A stretch of 64,000 bases of DNA from Symbiodinium natans. Its lineage: Eukaryota; Sar; Dinophyceae; Suessiales; Symbiodiniaceae. The position numbers and the translations under genes were made by a program. Location of the stretch: NCBI GenBank assembly GCA_905221605.1, contig CAJNDS010002275.1, positions 26,001-90,000 on the forward strand, in the 5' to 3' direction. Positions 1-12,682 of the stretch are shown piece after piece; positions within the stretch are counted from its first letter, which is position 1, and every line of letters starts with the position of its first letter. The notes under the pieces were generated by a model. That model was not told where the DNA came from, searched no databases, and saw only the letters and a list, made by a program, of their open reading frames with translations.

Positions 1-937
1 GCTCATGTGCAAGTGGTCATGACTCTGTGGAATGTGGTAAATTGGCTGAAAATTGGGATTCTTTATAAGATTTTGAGGGCCCAAAAATGAACCCCGAAAA
101 ATAGACACCAAAATGCCAAAATGCGTCACCAAAAATAGGCTCCGTAATTTGAGCTTGAGGTGGAGCCACGCAAGGCAAATTAGATCAGGGAGCCAAAAGT
201 GATGCCAAAAAATGGGGCCTGTTTTTGGGCCCGGATTTTTGCAAGAAGGGGCCCAAAAAACGTCCCCGTTTTTGGGCCCCATTTTTCCGGCCCACAGTTC
301 GGATGGGCATTGAACCTTGAGTGCAATGCTCATCAGTGTTGCTGGGCATTTTCGGTCACGCTGCCAGCGTTTCATCCTTGCTCAGACCTGGTAATCTTGA
401 ATGCAGACTCACTGCAGAGAAGTGCAGCCAACATGTGGCAGTGTGGCCCTGTAAGTTGCGTGAACTCAAGTAACAACGGCTTGCAACTGGCAACTGTGGA
501 GGCCCGTTCTGCGGGACCGTTTCGTGTGGCTTTTTTGGGCTCAGAAATGGGCCCCGGAAAAGCCTCCCCTTGCACCCCCACGTCCGTGATTGATTTTGCT
601 TGAAATAAGCATTTTTGAAAGTCTCTGACAGTGCCGTTTGGACAGAAATCAACTGCAGGACGAGACGAGTTCAGCTGTGGTGTTGATGCCGCAATGTTGC
701 GCGCGACGCCCGAACCCAACCGTTCGAAATTTGCAAAGTGTCTTACCAAAATGTGAATAAGTGCGAGCGCAGCGAGCAAAACACCGGAGTGTATTCAACA
801 CAGAAACTCACTGAAGTGCTGTTTTTGATGAGTTTTGAACATTTTGGGTTTGTTAATTTGCTTCCAGTCGCAATCATTCCTCTGACTTGCCGGTTGCAAC
901 TTTTGCGAGGCGTGACCTCTGGGGTGGCAACCTTTCA

Positions 938-972
938 GGGAATAGGGTTGACCCAAAAGAAACCCTATTCCC
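938..972. repeat. Perfect 12-bp hairpin inside array I
   Basis: GGGAATAGGGTT (938-949) pairs with AACCCTATTCCC (961-972) around an 11-nt loop. An outer pair, CCTCTGG (916-922) and CCAGAGG (988-994), is concentric with it, making a nested stem of about 80 nt. The structure recurs in every copy. Confidence 0.8.
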
Positions 973-1237
973 GAAAAGTATACCAGTCCAGAGGCTGTAC
1001 CAAATAAAATTTGCAAAATTTTACTTGGGTAACTTCTTGCATGGCAATCTGTGGAAGAGATTTTCTTAAAGATTTGTTTTATCTTGCCTGTTTCTGGTTT
1101 TTTGAAGGTTGCCTTTCTAAGTGCCTGGTGGTTTCGGTCGCTCTGGTGTGTTGGATCGAAGTAGTGAGACCTTTTGCTGGCAAATGTTAAAAGACCTTTT
1201 CCTTTTGAGTGCAAAAATTTTGACTTGTTGCAGTGTC

Positions 1238-1393
1238 GGGTTAAGACCTGGACTTGCACACACCTCTTTACCTTCGAAAAAGGATTGTTTTTCACTTGGA
1301 TCGGACCAAAGGCAGTGTGGTCTGGCTTGGCCTCAGCTCAAAACTTGTTAAAAAGCCAGGTCTTAAGCCATCCGATCCAAATTCAAAACAATC
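1238..1393. repeat. Interleaved inverted repeats (A-B-A'-B') in array I
   Basis: Arm A (1238-1251, GGGTTAAGACCTGG) is complementary to A' (1356-1369) at 13 of 14 positions. Arm B (1282-1305) is complementary to B' (1371-1393) over about 23 positions with few mismatches. The order A, B, A', B' is that of a pseudoknot rather than a simple hairpin. It recurs in all copies. Function is unknown. Confidence 0.65.
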
Positions 1394-2142
1394 AATCGTC
1401 CAATGCCAGACCCAACACTGCTTCAAGTCAAAGTTTTGCACTTAAAGAAAGGGTCAATATTTGGCAAAGCAAAAAAACGACATAAAGAGTGGTGCCAAGT
1501 GTGTGTTTTCAGCTGCCATTTCTTGATCTTTAAAAAATTTGCACCAAAAGTTCGGTTCGAAGACAATTTTAAAAAGAGAAGGTATGGGTCCCAAAAAAAG
1601 AGACAGCAAAAATCAAGCGAAAAGCAGAGAAAGTCTCATTTACAGGCGGTGGTGGTGTGGGTGTGTGTGTGTGTGTGCTGTGGGATGTGGTGAGTGCAAA
1701 AAGGCAGAGGCTCAGGTAACTTCCGCAGCAAAGCCTTGGCAGGTCTGTGGTGTTGGTGTTGGTGAAGTCGGAGCATCAGTTGTGCACAGGTGGTGGTGGG
1801 TTGCACATTGTGCAGTGTTTGCAAGTGTGTGGAAATGTGTGATGTGGTGTGTGAGTGTGAGGTGAGACAGAATGGGTGGAGGTGTGCAAGCGAAAAACGC
1901 GAGGTGAGTTTGAATGAAGGGCAGCAATTCAAGTGTTTTTTGGGGGGGCTGCTTTTGAGCCCCAAAACTGTGTTTGAATTGGGGCCGCTTGAAAGGGCCT
2001 CCACAGTGCAGAACAAATTGCTGGACAACCTATAAAGAGAGCCATTTTTGTAAGCTGATCAAGGCATGGTCCTTACTTGTGCAGAGCACGGAAGCAGCTA
2101 AAAACAGCAAGTTCTTGCCAAGCTGCTGATGGATAGAATGCA

Positions 2143-4293
2143 GCTCATGTGCAAGTGGTCATGACTCTGTGGAATGTGGTAAATTGGCTGAAAATTGGGA
2201 TTCTTTATAAGATTTTGAGGGCCCAAAAATGAACCCCGAAAAATAGACACCAAAATGCCAAAATGCGTCACCAAAAATAGGCTCCGTAATTTGAGCTTGA
2301 GGTGGAGCCACGCAAGGCAAATTAGATCAGGGAGCCAAAAGTGATGCCAAAAAATGGGGCCTGTTTTTGGGCCCGGATTTTTGCAAGAAGGGGCCCAAAA
2401 AACGTCCCCGTTTTTGGGCCCCATTTTTCCGGCCCACAGTTCGGATGGGCATTGAACCTTGAGTGCAATGCTCATCAGTGTTGCTGGGCATTTTCGGTCA
2501 CGCTGCCAGCGTTTCATCCTTGCTCAGACCTGGTAATCTTGAATGCAGACTCACTGCAGAGAAGTGCAGCCAACATGTGGCAGTGTGGCCCTGTAAGTTG
2601 CGTGAACTCAAGTAACAACGGCTTGCAACTGGCAACTGTGGAGGCCCGTTCTGCGGGACCGTTTCGTGTGGCTTTTTTGGGCTCAGAAATGGGCCCCGGA
2701 AAAGCCTCCCCTTGCACCCCCACGTCCGTGATTGATTTTGCTTGAAATAAGCATTTTTGAAAGTCTCTGACAGTGCCGTTTGGACAGAAATCAACTGCAG
2801 GACGAGACGAGTTCAGCTGTGGTGTTGATGCCGCAATGTTGCGCGCGACGCCCGAACCCAACCGTTCGAAATTTGCAAAGTGTCTTACCAAAATGTGAAT
2901 AAGTGCGAGCGCAGCGAGCAAAACACCGGAGTGTATTCAACACAGAAACTCACTGAAGTGCTGTTTTTGATGAGTTTTGAACATTTTGGGTTTGTTAATT
3001 TGCTTCCAGTCGCAATCATTCCTCTGACTTGCCGGTTGCAACTTTTGCGAGGCGTGACCTCTGGGGTGGCAACCTTTCAGGGAATAGGGTTGACCCAAAA
3101 GAAACCCTATTCCCGAAAAGTATACCAGTCCAGAGGCTGTACCAAATAAAATTTGCAAAATTTTACTTGGGTAACTTCTTGCATGGCAATCTGTGGAAGA
3201 GATTTTCTTAAAGATTTGTTTTATCTTGCCTGTTTCTGGTTTTTTGAAGGTTGCCTTTCTAAGTGCCTGGTGGTTTCGGTCGCTCTGGTGTGTTGGATCG
3301 AAGTAGTGAGACCTTTTGCTGGCAAATGTTAAAAGACCTTTTCCTTTTGAGTGCAACAATTTTGACTTGTTGCAGTGTCGGGTTAAGACCTGGACTTGCA
3401 CACACCTCTTTACCTTCGAAAAAGGATTGTTTTTCACTTGGATCGGACCAAAGGCAGTGTGGTCTGGCTTGGCCTCAGCTCAAAACTTGTTAAAAAGCCA
3501 GGTCTTAAGCCATCCGATCCAAATTCAAAACAATCAATCGTCCAATGCCAGACCCAACACTGCTTCAAGTCAAAGTTTTGCACTTAAAGAAAGGGTCAAT
3601 ATTTGGCAAAGCAAAAAAACGACATAAAGAGTGGTGCCAAGTGTGTGTTTTCAGCTGCCATTTCTTGATCTTTAAAAAATTTGCACCAAAAGTTCGGTTC
3701 GAAGACAATTTTAAAAAGAGAAGGTATGGGTCCCAAAAAGAGACAGCAAAAATCAAGCGAAAAGCAGAGAAAGTCTCATTTACAGGCGGTGGTGGTGTGG
3801 GTGTGTGTGTGTGTGTGTGTGTGTGTGGCTGTGGGATGTGGTGAGTGCAAAAAGGCAGAGGCTCAGGTAACTTCCGCAGCAAAGCCTTGGCAGGTCTGTG
3901 GTGTTGGTGTTGGTGAAGTCGGAGCATCAGTTGTGCACAGGTGGTGGTGGGTTGCACATTGTGCAGTGTTTGCAAGTGTGTGGAAATGTGTGATGTGGTG
4001 TGTGAGTGTGAGGTGAGACAGAATGGGTGGAGGTGTGCAAGCGAAAAACGCGAGGTGAGTTTGAATGAAGGGCAGCAATTCAAGTGTTTTTTGGGGGGGC
4101 TGCTTTTGAGCCCCAAAACTGTGTTTGAATTGGGGCCGCTTGAAAGGGCCTCCACAGTGCAGAACAAATTGCTGGACAACCTATAAAGAGAGCCATTTTT
4201 GTAAGCTGATCAAGGCATGGTCCTTACTTGTGCAGAGCACGGAAGCAGCTAAAAACAGCAAGTTCTTGCCAAGCTGCTGATGGATAGAATGCA
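2143..4293. repeat. Array I copy 2
   Basis: Full-length copy. The TG tract at 3800-3827 is about 28 bp, longer than in copy 1, and accounts for most of the 9-bp length gain. Confidence 0.95.
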
Positions 4294-6433
4294 GCTCATG
4301 TGCAAGTGGTCATGACTCTGTGGAATGTGGTAAATTGGCTGAAAATTGGGATTCTTTATAAGATTTTGAGGGCCCAAAAATGAACCCCGAAAAATAGACA
4401 CCAAAATGCCAAAATGCGTCACCAAAAATAGGCTCCGTAATTTGAGCTTGAGGTGGAGCCACGCAAGGCAAATTAGATCAGGGAGCCAAAAGTGATGCCA
4501 AAAAATGGGGCCTGTTTTTGGGCCCGGATTTTTGCAAGAAGGGGCCCAAAAAACGTCCCCGTTTTTGGGCCCCATTTTTCCGGCCCACAGTTCGGATGGG
4601 CATTGAACCTTGAGTGCAATGCTCATCAGTGTTGCTGGGCATTTTCGGTCACGCTGCCAGCGTTTCATCCTTGCTCAGACCTGGTAATCTTGAATGCAGA
4701 CTCACTGCAGAGAAGTGCAGCCAACATGTGGCAGTGTGGCCCTGTAAGTTGCGTGAACTCAAGTAACAACGGCTTGCAACTGGCAACTGTGGAGGCCCGT
4801 TCTGCGGGACCGTTTCGTGTGGCTTTTTTGGGCTCAGAAATGGGCCCCGGAAAAGCCTCCCCTTGCACCCCCACGTCCGTGATTGATTTTGCTTGAAATA
4901 AGCATTTTTGAAAGTCTCTGACAGTGCCGTTTGGACAGAAATCAACTGCAGGACGAGACGAGTTCAGCTGTGGTGTTGATGCCGCAATGTTGCGCGCGAC
5001 GCCCGAACCCAACCGTTCGAAATTTGCAAAGTGTCTTACCAAAATGTGAATAAGTGCGAGCGCAGCGAGCAAAACACCGGAGTGTATTCAACACAGAAAC
5101 TCACTGACGTGCTGTTTTTGATGAGTTTTGAACATTTTGGGTTTGTTAATTTGCTTCCAGTCGCAATCATTCCTCTGACTTGCCGGTTGCAACTTTTGCG
5201 AGGCGTGACCTCTGGGGTGGCAACCTTTCAGGGAATAGGGTTGACCCAAAAGAAACCCTATTCCCGAAAAGTATACCAGTCCAGAGGCTGTACCAAATAA
5301 AATTTGCAAAATTTTACTTGGGTAACTTCTTGCATGGCAATCTGTGGAAGAGATTTTCTTAAAGATTTGTTTTATCTTGCCTGTTTCTGGTTTTTTGAAG
5401 GTTGCCTTTCTAAGTGCCTGGTGGTTTCGGTCGCTCTGGTGTGTTGGATCGAAGTAGTGAGACCTTTTGCTGGCAAATGTTAAAAGACCTTTTCCTTTTG
5501 AGTGCAACAATTTTGACTTGTTGCAGTGTCGGGTTAAGACCTGGACTTGCACACACCTCTTTACCTTCGAAAAAGGATTGTTTTTCACTTGGATCGGACC
5601 AAAGGCAGTGTGGTCTGGCTTGGCCTCAGCTCAAAACTTGTTAAAAAGCCAGGTCTTAAGCCATCCGATCCAAATTCAAAACAATCAATCGTCCAATGCC
5701 AGACCCAACACTGCTTCAAGTCAAAGTTTTGCACTTAAAGAAAGGGTCAATATTTGGCAAAGCAAAAAAACGACATAAAGAGTGGTGCCAAGTGTGTGTT
5801 TTCAGCTGCCATTTCTTGATCTTTAAAAAATTTGCACCAAAAGTTCGGTTCGAAGACAATTTTAAAAAGAGAAGGTATGGGTCCCAAAAAAGAGACAGCA
5901 AAAATCAAGCGAAAAGCAGAGAAAGTCTCATTTACAGGCGGTGGTGGTGTGGGTGTGTGTGTGTGTGGCTGTGGGATGTGGTGAGTGCAAAAAGGCAGAG
6001 GCTCAGGTAACTTCCGCAGCAAAGCCTTGGCAGGTCTGTGGTGTTGGTGTTGGTGAAGTCGGAGCATCAGTTGTGCACAGGTGGTGGTGGGTTGCACATT
6101 GTGCAGTGTTTGCAAGTGTGTGGAAATGTGTGATGTGGTGTGTGAGTGTGAGGTGAGACAGAATGGGTGGAGGTGTGCAAGCGAAAAACGCGAGGTGAGT
6201 TTGAATGAAGGGCAGCAATTCAAGTGTTTTTTGGGGGGGCTGCTTTTGAGCCCCAAAACTGTGTTTGAATTGGGGCCGCTTGAAAGGGCCTCCACAGTGC
6301 AGAACAAATTGCTGGACAACCTATAAAGAGAGCCATTTTTGTAAGCTGATCAAGGCATGGTCCTTACTTGTGCAGAGCACGGAAGCAGCTAAAAACAGCA
6401 AGTTCTTGCCAAGCTGCTGATGGATAGAATGCA
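4294..6433. repeat. Array I copy 3
   Basis: Full-length copy with a contracted TG tract (about 5953-5967). Confidence 0.95.
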
Positions 6434-8553
6434 GCTCATGTGCAAGTGGTCATGACTCTGTGGAATGTGGTAAATTGGCTGAAAATTGGGATTCTTTATA
6501 AGATTTTGAGGGCCCAAAAATGAACCCCGAAAAATAGACACCAAAATGCCAAAATGCGTCACCAAAAATAGGCTCCGTAATTTGAGCTTGAGGTGGAGCC
6601 ACGCAAGGCAAATTAGATCAGGGAGCCAAAAGTGATGCCAAAAAATGGGGCCTGTTTTTGGGCCCGGATTTTTGCAAGAAGGGGCCCAAAAAACGTCCCC
6701 GTTTTTGGGCCCCATTTTTCCGGCCCACAGTTCGGATGGGCATTGAACCTTGAGTGCAATGCTCATCAGTGTTGCTGGGCATTTTCGGTCACGCTGCCAG
6801 CGTTTCATCCTTGCTCAGACCTGGTAATCTTGAATGCAGACTCACTGCAGAGAAGTGCAGCCAACATGTGGCAGTGTGGCCCTGTAAGTTGCGTGAACTC
6901 AAGTAACAACGGCTTGCAACTGGCAACTGTGGAGGCCCGTTCTGCGGGACCGTTTCGTGTGGCTTTTTTGGGCTCAGAAATGGGCCCCGGAAAAGCCTCC
7001 CCTTGCACCCCCACGTCCGTGATTGATTTTGCTTGAAATAAGCATTTTTGAAAGTCTCTGACAGTGCCGTTTGGACAGAAATCAACTGCAGGACGAGACG
7101 AGTTCAGCTGTGGTGTTGATGCCGCAATGTTGCGCGCGACGCCCGAACCCAACCGTTCGAAATTTGCAAAGTGTCTTACCAAAATGTGAATAAGTGCGAG
7201 CGCAGCGAGCAAAACACCGGAGTGTATTCAACACAGAAACTCACTGAAGTGCTGTTTTTGATGAGTTTTGAACATTTTGGGTTTGTTAATTTGCTTCCAG
7301 TCGCAATCATTCCTCTGACTTGCCGGTTGCAACTTTTGCGAGGCGTGACCTCTGGGGTGGCAACCTTTCAGGGAATAGGGTTGACCCAAAAGAAACCCTA
7401 TTCCCGAAAAGTATACCAGTCCAGAGGCTGTACCAAATAAAATTTGCAAAATTTTACTTGGGTAACTTCTTGCATGGCAATCTGTGGAAGAGATTTTCTT
7501 AAAGATTTGTTTTATCTTGCCTGTTTCTGGTTTTTTGAAGGTTGCCTTTCTAAGTGCCTGGTGGTTTCGGTCGCTCTGGTGTGTTGGATCGAAGTAGTGA
7601 GACCTTTTGCTGGCAAATGTTAAAAGACCTTTTCCTTTTGAGTGCAACAATTTTGACTTGTTGCAGTGTCGGGTTAAGACCTGGACTTGCACACACCTCT
7701 TCACCTTCGAAAAAGGATTGTTTTTCACTTGGATCGGACCAAAGGCAGTGTGGTCTGGCTTGGCCTCAGCTCAAAACTTGTTAAAAGCCAGGTCTTAAGC
7801 CATCCGATCCAAATTCAAAACAATCAATCGTCCAATGCCAGACCCAACACTGCTTCAAGTCAAAGTTTTGCACTTAAAGAAAGGGTCAATATTTGGCAAA
7901 GCAAAAAAACGACATAAAGAGTGGTGCCAAGTGTGTGTTTTCAGCTGCCATTTCTTGATCTTTAAAAAATTTGCACCAAAAGTTCGGTTCGAAGACAATT
8001 TTAAAAAGAGAAGGTATGGGTCCCAAAAAGAGACAGCAAAAATCAAGCGAAAAGCAGAGAAAGTCTCATTTACAGGCGGTGGTGGTGTGGGTGTGTGTGT
8101 GTGTGTGGCTGTGGGATGTGGTGAGTGCAAAAAGGCAGAGGCTCAGGTAACTTCCGCAGCAAAGCCTTGGCAGGTCTGTGGTGTTGGTGTTGGTGAAGTC
8201 GGAGCATCAGTTGTGCACAGGTGGTGGTGGGTTGCACATTGTGCAGTGTTTGCAAGTGTGTTGAAATGTGAGGTGAGACAGAATGGGTGGAGGTGTGCAA
8301 GCGAAAAACGCGAGGTGAGTTTGAATGAAGGGCAGCAATTCAAGTGTTTTTTGGGGGGGCTGCTTTTGAGCCCCAAAACTGTGTTTGAATTGGGGCCGCT
8401 TGAAAGGGCCTCCACAGTGCAGAACAAATTGCTGGACAACCTATAAAGAGAGCCATTTTTGTAAGCTGATCAAGGCATGGTCCTTACTTGTGCAGAGCAC
8501 GGAAGCAGCTAAAAACAGCAAGTTCTTGCCAAGCTGCTGATGGATAGAATGCA
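6434..8553. repeat. Array I copy 4
   Basis: Copy with a deletion of about 20-25 bp in the G/T-rich segment near 8260, where the other copies carry a TGTGTGGAAATGTGTGATG stretch. The deletion opens a longer plus-strand frame (7835-8446). That shows how easily long frames arise here without selection. Confidence 0.95.
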
Positions 8554-10210
8554 GCTCATGTGCAAGTGGTCATGACTCTGTGGAATGTGGTAAACTGGCT
8601 GAAAATTGGGATTCTTTATAAGATTTTGAGGGCCCAAAAATGAACCCCGAAAAATAGACACCAAAATGCCAAAATGCGTCACCAAAAATAGGCTCCGTAA
8701 TTTGAGCTTGAGGTGGAGCCACGCAAGGCAAATTAGATCAGGGAGCCAAAAGTGATGCCAAAAAATGGGGCCTGTTTTTGGGCCCGGATTTTTGCAAGAA
8801 GGGGCCCAAAAAACGTCCCCGTTTTTGGGCCCCATTTTTCCGGCCCACAGTTCGGATGGGCATTGAACCTTGAGTGCAATGCTCATCAGTGTTGCTGGGC
8901 ATTTTCGGTCACGCTGCCAGCGTTTCATCCTTGCTCAGACCTGGTAATCTTGAATGCAGACTCACTGCAGAGAAGTGCAGCCAACATGTGGCAGTGTGGC
9001 CCTGTAAGTTGCGTGAACTCAAGTAACAACGGCTTGCAACTGGCAACTGTGGAGGCCCGTTCTGCGGGACCGTTTCGTGTGGCTTTTTTGGGCTCAGAAA
9101 TGGGCCCCGGAAAAGCCTCCCCTTGCACCCCCACGTCCGTGATTGATTTTGCTTGAAATAAGCATTTTTGAAAGTCTCTGACAGTGCCGTTTGGACAGAA
9201 ATCAACTGCAGGACGAGACGAGTTCAGCTGTGGTGTTGATGCCGCAATGTTGCGCGCGACGCCCGAACCCAACCGTTCGAAATTTGCAAAGTGTCTTACC
9301 AAAATGTGAATAAGTGCGAGCGCAGCGAGCAAAACACCGGAGTGTATTCAACACAGAAACTCACTGAAGTGCTGTTTTTGATGAGTTTTGAACATTTTGG
9401 GTTTGTTAATTTGCTTCCAGTCGCAATCATTCCTCTGACTTGCCGGTTGCAACTTTTGCGAGGCGTGACCTCTGGGGTGGCAACCTTTCAGGGAATAGGG
9501 TTGACCCAAAAGAAACCCTATTCCCGAAAAGTATACCAGTCCAGAGGCTGTACCAAATAAAATTTGCAAAATTTTACTTGGGTAACTTCTTGCATGGCAA
9601 TCTGTGGAAGAGATTTTCTTAAAGATTTGTTTTATCTTGCCTGTTTCTGGTTTTTTGAAGGTTGCCTTTCTAAGTGCCTGGTGGTTTCGGTCGCTCTGGT
9701 GTGTTGGATCGAAGTAGTGAGACCTTTTGCTGGCAAATGTTAAAGACCTTTTCCTGTTGAGTGCAACAATTTTGACTTGTTGCAGTGTCGGGTTAAGACC
9801 TGGACTTGCACACACCTCTTTACCTTCGAAAAAGGATTGTTTTTCACTTGGATCGGACCAAAGGCAGTGTGGTCTGGCTTGGCCTCAGCTCAAAACTTGT
9901 TAAAAAGCCAGGTCTTAAGCCATCCGATCCAAATTCAAAACAATCAATCGTCCAATGCCAGACCCAACACTGCTTCAAGTCAAAGTTTTGCACTTAAAGA
10001 AAGGGTCAATATTTGGCAAAGCAAAAAAACGACATAAAGAGTGGTGCCAAGAGTGTGTTTTCAGCTGCCATTTCTTGATCTTTAAACAATTTGCACCAAA
10101 AGTTCGGTTCGAAGACAATTTTAAAAAGAGAAGGTATGGGTCCCAAAAAAAGAGACAGCAAAAATCAAGCGAAAAGCAGAGAAAGTCTCATTTACAGGCG
10201 GTGGTGGTGT

Positions 10211-10244
<34 letters not shown>

Positions 10245-10574
10245 CTGTGGGATGTGGTGAGTGCAAAAAGGCAGAGGCTCAGGTAACTTCCGCAGCAAAG
10301 CCTTGGCAGGTCTGTGGTGTTGGTGTTGGTGAAGTCGGAGCATCAGTTGTGCACAGGTGGTGGTGGGTTGCACATTGTGCAGTGTTTGCAAGTGTGTGGA
10401 AATGTGTGATGTGGTGTGTGAGTGTGAGGTGAGACAGAATGGGTGGAGGTGTGTAAGCGAAAAACGCGAGGTGAGTTTGAATGAAGGGCAGCAATTCAAG
10501 TGTTTTTTGGGGGGGCTGCTTTTGAGCCCCAAAACTGTGTTTGAATTGGGGCCGCTTGAAAGGGCCTCCACAGT
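8554..10574. repeat. Array I copy 5, truncated at its right end
   Basis: The last copy has the longest TG tract (about 10213-10243) and several private substitutions. Homology stops after CCACAGT at 10,574, losing the final ~120 bp of the unit, including the CTATAAAGAG motif seen in copies 1-4. It is the array boundary. Confidence 0.95.
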
Positions 10575-10940
10575 AATTCCAACATGAACCTAAAAAGTTT
10601 TGAAAAAACTATGCATTCATGTGGTACACTGTGGTTTTTTTTTCCAGCGCGGATTGTGTAGTACCAGTTTTGATAAAATTACACCCAAGGCGAAATCCAG
10701 TTTTTTCCACAGCGCAAAGCGTGTAGTTAGTTTAGAATTAGCCTGGCGGAAAAATCCAGCTTTTCCTACAGTACGGAGCATGTGACACCTTTTTTAATTT
10801 GCAGTTCTGCAGGTCACTGGCTTTCAAGCTTCTTGCAAACTCTGAACCCTTCAAGTCTTTGTGTTTACAAAATGAACTCTGTGTGAATGCAGAAAATGTC
10901 CAAGTAAATTGGAGACTGGAAGCCATGCAGGCTGGAGAAG
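10575..10940. other. Linker with three degenerate ~70-bp repeats
   Basis: No gene is seen. A motif of the form ATCCAG-T-rich-CCACAGCGC followed by GTGTAG recurs imperfectly near 10,630, 10,695 and 10,750, suggesting an old, decayed small tandem repeat. Confidence 0.4.
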
Positions 10941-11172
10941 AGGCAGGCAGGCTTGCTGTTGGGTCTGTAGGCGTGCAGCAGAGTCTGCAGGTTGCTTGCA
11001 GGCGCTGCTGGCCTGCAGGCTGCTGCAGGGTCTGCAGGCTTGCCAGACCCTGCAGCTGTAAGCTTGCTGCAGAGGTCTGCAGGCTTGCTGCATTAGGCTG
11101 CTGCAGGGCCTGCAGGCTTGCTGCAGAGTCTGCATGCTTGCTGCAGGTCTGCAGGGTCTGCAGGTTGCTGCA
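10941..11172. repeat. CTGCAG-rich minisatellite
   Basis: Irregular repeats of CTGCAGG, GCTTGCTGCAG and GTCTGCAGG, phased by roughly 10-20 bp, so PstI sites recur throughout. The longest open frame over it (176 codons, Cys/Leu/Ala-rich) is a by-product of the repeat and is not called. Confidence 0.85.
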
Positions 11173-11671
11173 GTGTTACATGCAGGGTCTTCAGAACGCA
11201 GTAAGCAGCGCAGCCCGAGGACTTACCCACACGGAATGCTTCCAGAACTGCCTTAGTAACACGGATGCGCTTGACCGATCCTCGATGACCTGCTGGAACA
11301 ATTGCTTGGTGCGCCTGGCAGGCCTGTAGATTCCGTTGCCTGGAAACATCTCTAACTTGATACTTTATTTTGACGCTTGTCCAGCATGGCATATAATTTC
11401 CCTTTTCAGTTTCTGGTTAACTACAGAAGAAGATCCAAGAAAGTGTGCTGCATGGTGGATTTGGCTCCACTGCGGACCTGCCAGGTTGCCAATTTGCTCA
11501 GGGAAGATTGCTGACGGCGGCAGAAATCGTGAGGGTTTTTTGTAATTTGTCGCCGGTCAGTGATGTAGCGTGCCGAAACTTGTGAGTTTATCTTCGCAGA
11601 TGGTGTGTCCCAAAATCTCTACCTGGTGGGTCCGGAGACGGGGTCGCCAGGCGGCCTCCTGGAAGGCATGC
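11173..11671. other. No gene seen
   Basis: Unique-looking sequence without recognisable coding, RNA or mobile signals. Confidence 0.5.
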
Positions 11672-11694
11672 GGGGCCCCATTTTTGGGGCCGCC
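11672..11694. repeat. GGCCCC-ATTTTT-GGGGCC palindrome, single-copy site
   Basis: GGGGCCCCATTTTTGGGGCC folds on itself, with arms GGGGCC[CC] and GGGGCC around the ATTTTT spacer. The core GGCCCCATTTTTGGGG also occurs in every copy of array II (14,363 onward), and a close relative occurs in array I (about 255-300), although the three surroundings are otherwise unrelated. It may be a dispersed structural module. Confidence 0.7.
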
Positions 11695-12071
11695 TGAAGT
11701 CATTTTTCTCTTGCAGACGGCCCCAAAAGCGGGGCCGCCCAGATTCAGCTCTGGGTCGAAATTTAGCCCCAGAAGCGGGGCCCAGATTTCCCATATAGGC
11801 CAGATGACGGATGCTGAGTCCTCGTGTCGTGTGCATAAAATGGGCACGATGTCAGGTGGGATTTGTGAGATTTCGGAGGTCACTTTGCAGTGAACACGGA
11901 GAGCAACTTTTGCGCAGCTTTGCAGTTCTTAAAAGTAATTCAGGAGGCAAGAATACCCCCCACCCCATAGAATCTTAGCGTAGATGTTGCAGGATTGGTG
12001 CACGAGGGATGGTACACATGTAGCGGAGTCGTGTCTTCCCCGGTTTAAAAACCATTGTATATTTAAAACGG

Positions 12072-12172
12072 GCTCACCTCGACTCCGCTGCCGTTCTAAG
12101 GGGAATTCCATCTTAGAAGGACTCCGCCGACTCCGCTTACATGAACTCCACCGACTCCGCCCACATATGTAA
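12072..12172. repeat. Short GACTCCGC repeats
   Basis: GACTCCGC or a one-base variant recurs about six times in 100 bp at irregular spacing (near 12,080, 12,121, 12,130, 12,153). Another decayed simple repeat just before array II. Confidence 0.6.
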
Positions 12173-12682
12173 CTCGGATTCCTTTGTTTCAGTGCCTATT
12201 GCTTGAACTCAGGTGTTTCTATCTTGGCGCGCAGCGCGAAGATGGCAAAGAAGCTTTTGCGGCGCTGAATTTGGCATCGGAACTTATGTCAAGAATTGAG
12301 ACGTCAGGCAGGAAGTCAGTCTTGTTCTATAGCAAGTTGTGACGTGGACGGTGAAGCCAGGCAGACGTAGACTGTATTCCTTTTTCTAAACCCGATTGGT
12401 GAAAGACCAATGTGTGCCTTGACGTTCTGCCTAAAGGCGCGAAGTGCTTCTTAGACGGTCAGCGACCATTGATTTGTATGGCAGGCATGCCCCAGCTTCG
12501 GCGCTCCGGTTGACAGAGGTTCTTGCCAGAAGCAGAAGAACACCTCTTGCGTCCTTCACCCTTTAGGAGACAACCGGTAGTATAATACTGACATTGGCGT
12601 GCGGTGATTGGATGGCGGGTTTCCTGCACCTGTCCTTTAATAACTTTGTAAATTGCCAGAGGGTGAATCCAGTCCTAATAAA

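Larger units (their letters stand above)
1..2142. repeat. Array I copy 1
   Basis: The reference copy for this description. Its TG tract (1660-1677) is short. It contains a GGCCC/GGGCC palindrome cluster (about 205-300), a 12-bp hairpin (938-972) and interleaved inverted repeats (1238-1393). Confidence 0.95.
1..10574. repeat. Tandem array I, five copies of a ~2.14-kb unit
   Basis: Five head-to-tail copies with periods of 2142, 2151, 2140 and 2120 bp, and a shortened last copy. The copies look almost identical by eye. Differences are scattered single bases, the length of a (TG)n tract and one deletion in copy 4. The array enters the window already inside a unit, so its true left end is unseen. 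Open frames of 60-200 codons occur in all six frames and recur in every copy, but they overlap one another on both strands, show no family resemblance, and break at the TG tract. I treat the unit as non-coding satellite-like DNA. A transcribed non-coding role is possible but not shown. Confidence 0.97.

Noticed and set aside
175-205. Spliced-leader-like string on the minus strand of array I (CACTTTTGGCTC)
   Set aside because: It matches only 12 bases and lacks the AAG end and the 5' part. Expected by chance in G/T-rich repeats.
199-10571. Recurrent 60-204-codon frames in array I (134, 135, 139 and 166 aa types and others)
   Set aside because: They recur only because the DNA recurs, overlap on both strands, match no family, and change or fuse when the TG tract or small deletions shift the frame.
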